Positions 7,855 through 15,724 of a stretch of 38,480 bases of DNA are shown one piece after another; the stretch's first letter is position 1; the number at the start of each line of letters is the position of its first letter. The position numbers and the translations under genes were made by a program. The stretch lies in contig DASWMZ010000170.1 of the NCBI GenBank assembly GCA_036399495.1, positions 1 to 38,480 of the forward strand, written 5' to 3'. Source of the stretch: Paradesertivirga sp036399495. Lineage in GTDB: Bacteria; Bacteroidota; Bacteroidia; Sphingobacteriales; Sphingobacteriaceae. A model generated the notes under the pieces. The model had not been told where the DNA came from and did no database searches. It worked only from the letters and a program-made list of their open reading frames with translations.

Positions 7855-7930
7855 ACGTGAGGGATTGCAATGAAAAGCCCGCAGCGCAGCGAGGACTTGT
7901 AGTGGAAAGCCCGGCCCGCAGGGACACGCC
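7855..7930. repeat. REP-like GC-rich repeat element between urtE and ureA
   Basis: A GC-rich patch in an AT-rich spacer contains two related copies, TTGCAATGAAAAGCCCGC and TTGTAGTGGAAAGCCCGG, about 33 bp apart, plus a GCAGCGCAGCGAGG stretch between them. It does not code. From memory, sequences of this style are dispersed between genes in Sphingobacteriaceae genomes; copy number cannot be shown from one window. Confidence 0.5.
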
Positions 7931-8010
7931 CAAATTCTTGATTGATTATTGACAAGAGATTTGCTTTATTAAACCAATTGTTCCATTTTGTCGGAAATTC
8001 ATAAAACAAG

Positions 8011-8313
8011 ATGCATTTAACCCCCAGGGAAACCGAAAAGCTGATGCTGCACTTTGCAGGAGAACTGGCCATGAAACGAAAAGCCAGGGGATTGAAATTA
8101 AACTATCCCGAATCAATTGCGCTAATTTCTGCGGAGCTTATGGAAGCTGCCCGTGATGGGAAATCGGTTGCTGAACTGATGCAATTCGGCGCCACGATAT
8201 TAACCCGCGATGACGTGATGGAAGGTATTGCAGAGATGATTCATGATGTGCAAATTGAAGCCACTTTTCCTGATGGAACAAAGCTGGTAACGGTACACGA
8301 CCCTATCCGATAA
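8011..8313 (+). CDS. ureA: Urease subunit gamma
   Basis: Smallest structural subunit of urease, which hydrolyses urea to ammonia and carbamate in the cytoplasm. The 100-residue protein begins MHLTPRETEKLMLHFAGELA and contains KARGLKLNYPESIALIS and the C-terminal DGTKLVTVHDPI, all diagnostic of the gamma subunit. Length is standard, and gamma and beta are separate genes here, not fused as in Helicobacter. It is followed by ureB after 11 bp. An imperfect inverted repeat (CAAATTCTTG / CAAGAGATTTG, 7931-7963) upstream could be regulatory. Confidence 0.96.
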   Translation: MHLTPRETEKLMLHFAGELAMKRKARGLKLNYPESIALISAELMEAARDGKSVAELMQFGATILTRDDVMEGIAEMIHDVQIEATFPDGTKLVTVHDPIR

Positions 8314-8324
8314 TTCCTAAACCC

Positions 8325-8699
8325 ATGATTCCTGGAGAATATTTTTTAAAAGACGAGCCTGTTGAATGTAACACAGGGCGCTCGACCGCTAACGTAACGG
8401 TTGTTAATACCGGCGACCGCCCGGTGCAGATTGGCTCGCACTTTCACTTCTTTGAAGCAAACAGGCAACTAGAATTTGAACGCGAAAAGGCTTTTGGCAT
8501 GCGATTGAATATTGCTGCAGGAACGGCGGTACGCTTTGAACCCGGCGAGGAGAAGGATGTGGAGCTGGTGACATTTGGCGGCAAGAGGCACATCTATGGC
8601 TTTAACAATCTGGTAAACGGCGATACTACTTCTGATACTGTAAAGCATGATGCATTAATACGGTTAACTGAGCAAGGTTTTAAAAATAAAAAGGTATGA
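8325..8699 (+). CDS. ureB: Urease subunit beta
   Basis: Beta structural subunit of urease, 124 residues. It starts MIPGEYFLKDEPVECNTGR and has the conserved VTVVNTGDRPVQIGSHFHFFEANR core, then GMRLNIAAGTAVRFEPGEEKDVELV and GGKRHIYGFNNLVNG. The stop overlaps the ureC start by 4 nt (ATGA), implying translational coupling of the two subunits. Confidence 0.96.
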   Translation: MIPGEYFLKDEPVECNTGRSTANVTVVNTGDRPVQIGSHFHFFEANRQLEFEREKAFGMRLNIAAGTAVRFEPGEEKDVELVTFGGKRHIYGFNNLVNGDTTSDTVKHDALIRLTEQGFKNKKV

Positions 8700-10417
8700 G
8701 CTTAAGCATTAACCGGATTAAATACGTGAACATGTTTGGACCCACTACCGGCGATAAGCTGCGTTTGGGCGATACCGATCTGATCATTGAAATTGAGAAA
8801 GACTATACCGTATACGGCGATGAAGGGAAGTTTGGCGGTGGTAAAACTATACGGGATGGAATGGCGCAGTCGGCAACCAATACCCGCAATGAAAATGTAC
8901 TCGACTTTGTAATTACCAGCGTAATGATTATTGACCATTGGGGCATTGTAAAGGGCGACATTGGAATAAAAGACGGAAAGATTGTAGGTATTGGAAAGGC
9001 CGGGAACCCTGATACGATGGATGGCATTACTCCAAACATGATTATTGGTGCATCGACAGAAGTTCATGGTGGTGCAGGTTTGATTGCTACGGCCGGCGGA
9101 ATTGATACTCACATTCACTTCATTTGTCCGCAGCTGATAGACCATGCATTATTTAGTGGCATTACCACGATGATTGGCGGCGGCACCGGTCCGGCGGATG
9201 GCACAAATGCCACCACGGTTACACCCGGTGCATGGAACATCGAAAAAATGCTTCAGTCTGCCGATGCTTTCCCGATGAACCTTGGTTTTTTTGGAAAAGG
9301 CAATTGCGCTACGCTTGAACCTTTGAGAGAGCAAATTGAAGCAGGCGCATTAGGTTTAAAAATCCACGAAGACTGGGGTTCTACCTCATCGGTTATTGAT
9401 GCTGCATTAACGATTGCTGACGAATACGATATCCAGATTGCGATACATACCGATACTTTGAACGAAGCGGGATTTTTAGAAGATACCATGAATGCGATAG
9501 CGGGGAGGGTGATTCACACGTTCCATACCGAGGGTGCGGGTGGCGGGCATGCGCCTGATATTCTCAAATCGGCGATGTATCCGAATATTTTGCCTTCCTC
9601 TACCAATCCGACACGGCCGTTTACTGTGAACACAATAGACGAGCATTTGGATATGCTGATGGTATGCCACCATCTGGATAAATCAGTTCCCGAAGATGTT
9701 TCTTTTGCCGACTCTCGCATTCGCCCGGAAACAATTGCTGCTGAAGATATATTGCACGATATGGGAATATTCAGCATGATGAGTTCCGACTCGCAGGCTA
9801 TGGGCCGGGTTGCCGAAGTAGTTACCCGAACCTGGCAAACAGCTGATAAAATGAAGAAGCAACGTGGGTTTCTCGACGAGGATAAATCGAACGAAAGCGA
9901 TAATTTTAGGGTAAAACGTTATATATCGAAGTATACGATAAACCCTGCTATTTCCCACGGAATATCTGAGTATGTGGGCTCGCTGCAACCGGGTAAGATG
10001 GCCGATTTGGTTTTATGGAAACCGGCTTTGTTTGGTGCAAAACCGGAAATGATTATCAAAGGCGGAATGATTATCGCGAGCAAAATGGGCGACCCGAACG
10101 CATCCATACCAACACCACAGCCGGTAATTTACAGGCATATGTTCGGTGCTTATGGGAAGGCTTTATTTAAAACCTGTGCAACATTTGTTTCGCAGCTTTC
10201 GCTGGATAAAAACGTGATACAGCAATACGGGTTAGAGAAAATAATTTTGCCGGTTAAAAATTGCCGGAATATTTCGAAGAAAGACCTGATCCATAATGAT
10301 GCTACACCTCAAATAGATGTGAATCCGGAGAATTACGAGGTGAAGGTTGATGGGATAGCGATCACATGTGAGCCGGTGTCGGTGGTGCCGCTGGCGCAGA
10401 GGTATTTTTTGTTTTAA
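8696..10417 (+). CDS. ureC: Urease subunit alpha (catalytic)
   Basis: Catalytic subunit with the dinuclear nickel site, 573 residues. By analogy with Klebsiella UreC (offset +5) all active-site residues are present: His139 and His141 (IDTHIHF), the Lys carbamylated in the active enzyme at 222 and His224 (GLKIHEDWG), His251 (IHTDTLNE), His277 (HTFHTEG), flap Cys324 and His325 (MVCHHL) and Asp365 (SSDSQAMGR). The enzyme should therefore be active once nickel is inserted by UreDEFG. ureE starts 3 nt after its stop. Confidence 0.97.
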   Translation: MSLSINRIKYVNMFGPTTGDKLRLGDTDLIIEIEKDYTVYGDEGKFGGGKTIRDGMAQSATNTRNENVLDFVITSVMIIDHWGIVKGDIGIKDGKIVGIGKAGNPDTMDGITPNMIIGASTEVHGGAGLIATAGGIDTHIHFICPQLIDHALFSGITTMIGGGTGPADGTNATTVTPGAWNIEKMLQSADAFPMNLGFFGKGNCATLEPLREQIEAGALGLKIHEDWGSTSSVIDAALTIADEYDIQIAIHTDTLNEAGFLEDTMNAIAGRVIHTFHTEGAGGGHAPDILKSAMYPNILPSSTNPTRPFTVNTIDEHLDMLMVCHHLDKSVPEDVSFADSRIRPETIAAEDILHDMGIFSMMSSDSQAMGRVAEVVTRTWQTADKMKKQRGFLDEDKSNESDNFRVKRYISKYTINPAISHGISEYVGSLQPGKMADLVLWKPALFGAKPEMIIKGGMIIASKMGDPNASIPTPQPVIYRHMFGAYGKALFKTCATFVSQLSLDKNVIQQYGLEKIILPVKNCRNISKKDLIHNDATPQIDVNPENYEVKVDGIAITCEPVSVVPLAQRYFLF

Positions 10418-10420
10418 CAA

Positions 10421-10930
10421 ATGCTCATCCAACAAAAACAAGGCAATCTCAACTCATTCGATTCGGGCAACCGCAGAATTGATCGCTTACCTTTGGAGTG
10501 GTACGAAGCCAGTAAACGCATCCTGCACAAACGCACGGAAAGTGGCAAAGAAGTAATCATGAAATTTCTAGGCGAAAGCCAGAATCTGACTCAGGATGAT
10601 GTTCTGTATTATGATGAAAATTTAGTCATCGCTATTGACATCATGCCCTGTGATGCCATCATTATCCGCCCTAAAAATATGTTTGAAATGGCATCAGTCT
10701 GTTATGAAATCGGAAACAAGCATTTACCTCTGTTCTTCAATGAAGACGAAGTGCTGGTGGTATTTGAACAACCCTTATTTCGCCTGCTTTCTGCATCAGG
10801 ATATGAAATAGATAGGGGAAGCAGGAAGCTGGTTAATCCGCTTAAGACTACTGTTGCTGCACATGGCAATAATGCCGGAGGAGAAACGCTTTTTTCCAAA
10901 ATCATGAAACTAACCGGATCATCAGAGTGA
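10421..10930 (+). CDS. ureE: Urease accessory protein UreE (nickel chaperone)
   Basis: Cytoplasmic metallochaperone delivering Ni to UreG/urease, 169 residues. The N-terminal half is the peptide-binding-like domain (LPLEWYEASKRILHKRTESGKEV) and the C-terminal half the metal-binding domain (CYEIGNKHLPLFF, with the conserved interface His, and EQPLFRLLSASGYEID). There is no His-rich tail; the end is HGNNAGGETLFSKIMKL, so Ni storage capacity is probably low. The stop overlaps the GTG start of ureF (GTGA). Confidence 0.9.
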   Translation: MLIQQKQGNLNSFDSGNRRIDRLPLEWYEASKRILHKRTESGKEVIMKFLGESQNLTQDDVLYYDENLVIAIDIMPCDAIIIRPKNMFEMASVCYEIGNKHLPLFFNEDEVLVVFEQPLFRLLSASGYEIDRGSRKLVNPLKTTVAAHGNNAGGETLFSKIMKLTGSSE

Positions 10931-11613
10931 GTGCTGCGCTATTGAATCTTTTGCATCTTTCAGACCCTGCATTACCGATAGGGGGGTTCTCACATTCGGG
11001 TGGCTTAGAAACCTATGTTCAATTGGATATAGTTAAGGATCCGGCCTCCGCAAGGGAGTTTGTGACAGAAATGCTTAGCCGTAATCTGCAATACACCGAT
11101 GCGGCTTTTGTTTCGCTGGCTTATGATGCTGCCAGGGTAAATGATTTTGAGTCAATTTTGCTCTTAGATGATGAATGCACTGCGGTTAAACTACCGGAAG
11201 AAATAAGGCTGGCCAGCCAGAAATTGGGGATGCGGCTCATCAAAATTTTCAGGGATATTTGTTTGCATGATATTGCGGATCAATACAGAGTTGCGATTGA
11301 TAGAAATTTGGCAACCGGCCATTATTGTATTGCTTTTGGAATTTTTTCTGCAGCTATGCAAATCAGTAAAATAGATGCTCTAACGGGATTTTATTATAAT
11401 GCAGCCTCGGGCATGATTACGAATTGTGTGAAGCTCATCCCGCTAGGACAACAGGATGGTTTAAAGCTTTTGTTTTCTATTAAACCTTTAATTCTGCAAC
11501 TTGCTGAACTTTCTATAAACCCGGATAGAGACTTGATTGGCCTTTGCTGCCCCGGGCTGGATATCCGGTGTATGCAGCATGAGCGGTTATACTCGAGGTT
11601 GTATATGTCGTAG
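10927..11613 (+). CDS. ureF: Urease accessory protein UreF
   Basis: Helical accessory protein that joins UreD and UreG on the apo-urease and gates Ni delivery. The 228-residue sequence has the family opening LLHLSDPALPIGGFSHSGGLETYV and a conserved SRNLQYTDAAF segment in the first third, and a terminal HERLYSRLYMS, matching the UreF C-terminal RLFxS tail. It starts with GTG overlapping the ureE stop; no better ATG is near. After it comes a 146-bp gap, the only large break among the ure genes. Confidence 0.9.
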   Translation: MSAALLNLLHLSDPALPIGGFSHSGGLETYVQLDIVKDPASAREFVTEMLSRNLQYTDAAFVSLAYDAARVNDFESILLLDDECTAVKLPEEIRLASQKLGMRLIKIFRDICLHDIADQYRVAIDRNLATGHYCIAFGIFSAAMQISKIDALTGFYYNAASGMITNCVKLIPLGQQDGLKLLFSIKPLILQLAELSINPDRDLIGLCCPGLDIRCMQHERLYSRLYMS

Positions 11614-11657
11614 GTTTTTTGCGGAAAGCGCTAAAGCCGCGTTTTGTGTTTTAAAGC

Positions 11658-11687
11658 CTTGGTGGCAAAACTCTTCTAGCCACAAAG
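11658..11687. repeat. Inverted repeat in ureF-ureG gap
   Basis: CTTGGTGGC (11658-11666) and GCCACAAAG (11679-11687) form 9-bp arms with one mismatch around a 12-nt loop. A smaller GCGG/CCGC hairpin lies upstream near 11620. Similar CTTTGTGGC/GCCACAAAG motifs are, from memory, frequent between genes in Bacteroidota. It is not followed by a T run, so a terminator is unlikely. Confidence 0.45.
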
Positions 11688-11759
11688 ACGTAGTGGCACT
11701 AAGCAAATTGGCTTTTGGCCGCATTAAATAAGTATTGATATTTTATTAAATTCAAAAAA

Positions 11760-12398
11760 TTGACTGAAAGAAAATACATAAAAATTGGAGTCGCCGGCCC
11801 TGTAGGTTCAGGCAAGACTGCCCTTATCGAAAGGCTTTCGCGGCACATGGCCGCAGATTACAGTATCGCCGTAATCACTAATGATATATATACCAAAGAG
11901 GATGCAGAATTTCTCACCAAAAACAGCCTGCTTCCCGCAGAGCGAATCATCGGTGTAGAAACTGGCGGCTGCCCTCACACTGCAATCCGTGAAGACGCCA
12001 GCATGAACCTCGAAGCGGTTGAAGAAATGGCCCTGCGTATTCCCGATTTACAGCTCCTTTTTATTGAAAGTGGTGGCGATAATCTTTCAGCAACTTTTAG
12101 TCCGGATCTGGCCGATGTAACCATATTTGTAATTGATGTGGCGGAAGGCGATAAAATCCCCCGAAAGGGCGGACCCGGAATTACCCGAAGCGATTTGCTT
12201 GTGATCAATAAAATTGACCTCGCCCCCTATGTAAATGCTGACCTCGACTTAATGGATCGTGACGCCCGCATGATGCGTAAAGGTGCGCCTTTCGTGTTTA
12301 CCAATTTAATGAGCCTCGAGGGATTAGACAATGTAACCGGCTGGATCCTTAAATATGCACTGATGACCACAACTGCTGAACCCGAACTTTGCAGATGA
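11760..12398 (+). CDS. ureG: Urease accessory GTPase UreG
   Basis: SIMIBI-class GTPase that powers Ni insertion, 212 residues. The P-loop GPVGSGKT is at 13-20. TNDIYTKEDA, a Cys-Pro-His metal motif in GVETGGCPHTAIREDAS, ESGGDNLSATFSP and the NKIDL base-recognition motif follow, all standard for UreG. The start is TTG at 11760, giving MTERKYIKIGVAGP, the usual N-terminus; no ATG is available upstream in frame. The stop overlaps the ureD ATG. Confidence 0.95.
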   Translation: MTERKYIKIGVAGPVGSGKTALIERLSRHMAADYSIAVITNDIYTKEDAEFLTKNSLLPAERIIGVETGGCPHTAIREDASMNLEAVEEMALRIPDLQLLFIESGGDNLSATFSPDLADVTIFVIDVAEGDKIPRKGGPGITRSDLLVINKIDLAPYVNADLDLMDRDARMMRKGAPFVFTNLMSLEGLDNVTGWILKYALMTTTAEPELCR

Positions 12399-13177
12399 TC
12401 TCCAACCTGCACATACAAGTATCTGTGAGAGGAGATATCAGTTATCTTAAGAAAGCGTATTATACACCGCCTATTAAAATTGCAGACATTCGTGAAGATA
12501 AACGCGATAGAACGCTGCAGTTAATGTTGATGAGTTCTTCCCCTGGAGTGTTAGATGGCGATGAGTATTTCATGAAAATCGAACTTGACGAAGGTAGTTC
12601 GCTAAGCTTGCATAGTCAATCCTATCAGCGTCTATTTGATATGCAGACCGGCGCATCGCAGCAACTGTCGCTTCATATGTCAAATAACTCAAGTTTTACC
12701 TATTTGCCACATCCGGTGGTGCCTCATAAAAGTTCAAGTTTTACATCTAAAAACATGCTTTATCTGGCAAGTAACTGCAGCCTCGTATGGGGCGAAGTGT
12801 TGTCTTGCGGACGAAAGCTCAACGGCGAAGAGTTTTTATACTCCAAGTATCATACGCTTACCCAAATCTTTTTAAATGGTAAGCTTGTGGTAAAAGAGAA
12901 CCTTTTAAGCATGCCTGCAGTCGGCAATATTCATGCTATTGGCCAGTCGGAAGGGTACACCCATCAGGCAAGCTTAATCTACCTCGATGAAAAGGCCGAT
13001 AAAAAAACTCTTTCAGAAACCATTCTTGATTATCTATCCGATCAAAAATCCCTTGCTTCGGGCATCTCTGCGACACCCGTCCGGGGAATAATAGTACGAC
13101 TATTGGGCAACAAAGCCGAACAGCTGCATACCATTTTAAAGGACATTGCAGGAATTATTAAGAGCAGCCAATCATGA
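12395..13177 (+). CDS. ureD: Urease accessory protein UreD
   Basis: Scaffold protein (UreD, called UreH in some species) that binds apo-urease and conducts Ni from UreG. The 260-residue reading starts at the ATG that overlaps the ureG stop (ATGA); a TTG two codons earlier is possible but less likely. Family features are SSSPGVLDGDEYFMKIELDEGSSL, SQSYQRLFDM, TYLPHPVVPHKSSSF and LVWGEVLSCGRKLNGEEF. The stop overlaps the start of the nickel permease gene. Bacteroidota urease loci commonly place ureD last among the accessory genes, as here. Confidence 0.9.
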   Translation: MISNLHIQVSVRGDISYLKKAYYTPPIKIADIREDKRDRTLQLMLMSSSPGVLDGDEYFMKIELDEGSSLSLHSQSYQRLFDMQTGASQQLSLHMSNNSSFTYLPHPVVPHKSSSFTSKNMLYLASNCSLVWGEVLSCGRKLNGEEFLYSKYHTLTQIFLNGKLVVKENLLSMPAVGNIHAIGQSEGYTHQASLIYLDEKADKKTLSETILDYLSDQKSLASGISATPVRGIIVRLLGNKAEQLHTILKDIAGIIKSSQS

Positions 13178-13878
13178 CAGGAGCAGAAATACAACCCTTA
13201 ATAATCGCTGCAATTACTATTGCCTGCCTGCACACCTTTACGGGGCCGGATCATTATCTGCCCTTTATCGCCTTGTCGAGATCACGCGGCTGGTCTTTTG
13301 GGAAAACCATCTTCTGGACAATGCTTTGCGGATGCGGGCATGTGTGGAGCTCGGTTTTACTCGGCCTTGGCGGCGCTGCTCTTGGTTGGTCCGTTTCGAA
13401 GATCAGCTGGCTTGAATCAGTTCGTGGTGGTTTAGCGGGTTGGGCGATGCTATCTTTCGGCCTCGCATACGCCGGATGGGGAATATATAGGGCCAGCAAA
13501 GAAAAGGTTCATAAGCATTTTGATGTAGGGGATGGAGGAGACTTGTACGTATTTGAGCATAAGCATAATCAGGCGGTCGTGCCTAGTGAACGCCACAAGG
13601 TGACGCCTTGGGTAATGTTTGTAATCTTCCTTTTAGGCCCTTGCGAGCCCATGATTCCACTCCTCTTCTTTCCGGGAATTAATAACTCCTGGGCGGATAT
13701 GTCTATATTGATACTAGTATATACTTGCGTTACTTTAGTTACCATGATGGTGTTAGTTATGTGTGGATATTATAGCACCCGATTTTTTAAGCTTGAAGCA
13801 CTTGAACGCTATATGCATCCCCTGGGCGGTTTAACACTTGTGCTTTGCGGAAGTGGAATGGTGTTTTGGGGCTGGTAA
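13174..13878 (+). CDS. UreH-like nickel/cobalt permease (TauE/SafE-type membrane protein)
   Basis: A 234-residue integral membrane protein with about six helices. The first helix carries His20, Asp26 and His27 (HTFTGPDHYLPF), similar to the His/Asp motif needed for metal in UreH- and NiCoT-type transporters, though the spacing is one residue longer than HX4DH. A second motif, GCGHVWSSVLLG, follows in helix II. A His-containing cytoplasmic loop (HKHFDV..HKHNQ) lies between helices III and IV, and GPCEPMIPLLFFPG comes later. It overlaps ureD by 4 nt, so it is the last gene of the ure operon and most likely supplies Ni for urease. Confidence 0.8.
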   Translation: MTGAEIQPLIIAAITIACLHTFTGPDHYLPFIALSRSRGWSFGKTIFWTMLCGCGHVWSSVLLGLGGAALGWSVSKISWLESVRGGLAGWAMLSFGLAYAGWGIYRASKEKVHKHFDVGDGGDLYVFEHKHNQAVVPSERHKVTPWVMFVIFLLGPCEPMIPLLFFPGINNSWADMSILILVYTCVTLVTMMVLVMCGYYSTRFFKLEALERYMHPLGGLTLVLCGSGMVFWGW

Positions 13879-14349
13879 AATTTTCGAGCTCTAATGGTTA
13901 TGTCCCGATAAACGTTCAAAGGTTCCTCAAGCAATCAAACACAACAATAATTCCATATCCTCGATAAAGTGTTTGAAACTTTATTTACCACGTATAAAGA
14001 AAAGGTATTTTGTTTTGGCGACTCGGAATCAAACGTTTTGATATTCTTTGCGCCGCAATATTTAAAAATGCTCGTTCAAGCTATTTAGATGCAACAAAAC
14101 TTCCAAATCTTCAACAAAATGTTTGGAAATTTGTATCGTCTTGAGTATTTTGTAAATTGTAACGCCTGTAATTTAAGAGATTGCAGGCGTTTTTTGTTGA
14201 GATATACATAAGAATATACAAAATAGAGGTGGAGTAATAATAATTAGATTCAGGAGACAAAAACTGGCTCGTAGAGGTAGAAGTAGACTTATTGATCTGC
14301 ATTAAAAGCACTGTTCTCAAGACGGATATAGTCAACTAATATCCTTTTA
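13879..14349. other. Gene-poor region with degenerate direct repeats
   Basis: No convincing gene. Two related blocks of about 60 bp, near 13927-13985 and 14073-14135, share the layout TCAAGC, then CAACA, TTCC, AT-CT, AA-TGTTTG; the second contains TTCCAAA/TTTGGAA as an inverted pair. On the minus strand both blocks read as similar peptide ends (FKHFIEDMELLL and SKHFVEDLEVLLHL), so they may be decayed copies of a gene's 3' end. A terminator follows at 14161. Confidence 0.5.
14161..14195 (+). terminator. Intrinsic terminator, possibly ending the urease operon
   Basis: AACGCCTGTAAT (14161-14172) pairs with ATTGCAGGCGTT (14180-14191), 12 bp with one G-T pair and a 7-nt loop, followed by a T tract. 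It is the first strong plus-strand terminator after the nickel permease gene, 283 bp downstream of its stop. Confidence 0.8.
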
Positions 14350-14532
14350 TCAATTTAAAACCTTTTCATTTCTTGCCATTTCCAGCTTATCACGGCAGGT
14401 TTTAAAATATTGCTCCTGTGTTATCCGAACATATTCAGTTTCGGTTTTCTTTTGCCAATACGAAAGGGTATGATTAATAGGGTCGATTCGAAGTGCAACC
14501 TCAGTTGAAGTTAATTCCATTTTGTCTTTCAT
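14350..14532 (-). CDS. Small hypothetical protein (60 aa)
   Basis: A polar 60-residue ORF (MELTSTEVALRIDPINHTLSYWQKK and so on) with a balanced composition unlike the spurious ORFs around it. ATG codons are available at 14532 and 14520. No family is recognised and no neighbour points to a function. It sits alone in a gene-poor stretch, so it may be a minor accessory gene or chance. Confidence 0.4.
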   Translation of the reverse strand: MKDKMELTSTEVALRIDPINHTLSYWQKKTETEYVRITQEQYFKTCRDKLEMARNEKVLN

Positions 14533-14862
14533 TACGTGATATTAAATGAATCCCTATACGTTTAAAAAGCAGCTTGGGTTAGCCTTTTGTTTACATTAAA
14601 CTATTCTCAACCCTAAACCTATTTTTGTCCTGTGATTAAGTCGAGCACATAAATCATTGGAAGGGGTTTCATTAATTTGAAGCTTCATTATATTTTCGAA
14701 GGGATGAAAAAAAATGCTCGTACGGCGAAACGTATAAAAAAGTTTCATATTTTTGAAAAAAATAACCGTTGATTCTTAGAAGGCTGCTCTCCCCTTCAAA
14801 ATAGATATTAGGTCTAAGTAAAAATTGTCGCTCTCAGCAGATATCGTAACTTAACCTTACTG
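14533..14862. other. Non-coding spacer, nothing recognised
   Basis: About 330 AT-rich bases between two doubtful small ORFs. No gene, hairpin with T tract or repeat stands out. Confidence 0.5.
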
Positions 14863-15057
14863 ATGAAAAAAGTCCTATCTAAAATAATAGCCGTCATTAT
14901 AACTACCCTTTCATTACCATTCATAGTTGCCTATTTGATTTATTCCGTTTTTCTAAAAGAAACCGTGGTGTTATTGCTGTCGCGTTCGGTGATAATCGCA
15001 TCCTTCCCCTTCACTTTCATCTACTATAAAATAAAGCCACATCTACCCTACTGGTAA
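14863..15057 (+). CDS. Small membrane protein, hypothetical (64 aa)
   Basis: Starts with ATG and a Lys pair, then a hydrophobic segment (residues ~7-30) and a second one (~35-55), ending YYKIKPHLPYW. This would be a two-helix inner-membrane peptide or a signal-anchored peptide. No family is recognised. It has no operon partner. Hydrophobic short ORFs arise by chance in AT-rich DNA, so confidence is limited. Confidence 0.4.
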   Translation: MKKVLSKIIAVIITTLSLPFIVAYLIYSVFLKETVVLLLSRSVIIASFPFTFIYYKIKPHLPYW

Positions 15058-15448
15058 AGAGGCACAATTTCGAGGATATCAGTTTTTGGCCACTGATATT
15101 ACAAAAGGCAGTTTAGTGACGGGTTACCTCCATACAAGCTTTGAACCTGTGAATCTAAGGCTTTGAAAGCAATTTTGATTGAAATTTTCCTTTGAGACTA
15201 GACTCCCTCATAATCCATTCGACCGAAAAACATTCAAAATGTTTTACGAAGAAATGACCTGGGAGGAAACCTGGAAAACAGCTACGGGACGGCGAAAGAC
15301 CAAAAAAGCAATGGATATTCACTTTATACTTTATCCAAACTAACTGACTTTCAAGCCCTGCACAACGCGGGTTTTTTTCTTCCAATACATTTAAAACAAC
15401 AACAGAACATAAAAAAACCCTCCCATTTACACGAGAAGGCTTTATTAG
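15058..15448. other. Intergenic region with hairpins near tRNA
   Basis: No clear gene. A 34-codon ORF at 15239-15343 (MFYEEMTWEETWKT...) is visible but unsupported. From 15355 a weak hairpin ends in a run of seven or more T on the plus strand, and GGGTTTTTTT (15369-15378) faces AAAAAAACCC (15411-15420). The latter belongs to the tRNA terminator on the minus strand. Confidence 0.45.
15411..15442 (-). terminator. Intrinsic terminator of tRNA-Arg
   Basis: Read on the minus strand, GCCTTCTC pairs with GGGAGGGT (8 bp including G-T pairs) over a 9-nt loop and is followed by seven T. It lies 7 nt past the 3' end of the tRNA. Confidence 0.7.
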
Positions 15449-15522
15449 TACACCCAACTGGATTCGAACCAGTGACCGACGGTTTAGAAAACCGTTGCTC
15501 TATCCAGCTGAGCTATGGGTGC
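15449..15522 (-). tRNA. tRNA-Arg (anticodon UCU)
   Basis: On the minus strand a complete 74-nt cloverleaf can be folded: acceptor GCACCCA/TGGGTGT, D arm GCTC..GAGC, anticodon stem ACGGT/ACCGT with loop TTTCTAA (anticodon TCT, reads AGA), variable CGGTC, and T arm ACTGG TTCGAAT CCAGT, with discriminator A. The acceptor has a G1-U72 pair. CCA is not encoded. A matching promoter lies directly upstream and a terminator downstream. Confidence 0.97.
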
Positions 15523-15534
15523 CCTTAATGGCTG

Positions 15535-15567
15535 CAAATATAGAAAAAGTTTGAGTTCCCATCCAAA
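15535..15567 (-). promoter_or_regulatory. Promoter of tRNA-Arg
   Basis: On the minus strand TTTG (15567-15564) and TATATTTG (15542-15535) are separated by 21 nt, an exact match to the Bacteroidota -33/-7 consensus. The -7 element ends 12 nt before the tRNA 5' end. Confidence 0.75.
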
Positions 15568-15724
15568 ATTTAAGTCCAAATGCTTAAAACCTTCTTGAGT
15601 ATTCAAGATATCAATAGCTAGTAAAATTTTAATTGAACCAATCCCAATAAAAAACGTAAGCCAGCCGGTAATTGAGAGGGTTTTATTAAAAAATCCCTAC
15701 CTTGCTTACTTTAATTTTTTCAAT

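Noticed and set aside
7789..8010. NikR or nickel riboswitch site upstream of ureA
   Set aside because: No GTATGA-N16-TCATAC pair or conserved riboswitch core was seen; only a weak inverted repeat.
14111..14335. Minus-strand 74-aa ORF
   Set aside because: It passes through the terminator hairpin and is rich in Ser/Thr/Tyr/Asn from AT-rich DNA; probably chance.
15239..15343. 34-codon ORF MFYEEMTWEETWKT...
   Set aside because: Short, with no ribosome site, neighbour or family; kept only as a remark.
15155..15457. Minus-strand 100-aa ORF
   Set aside because: It runs through the tRNA terminator and into the tRNA gene; chance frame.
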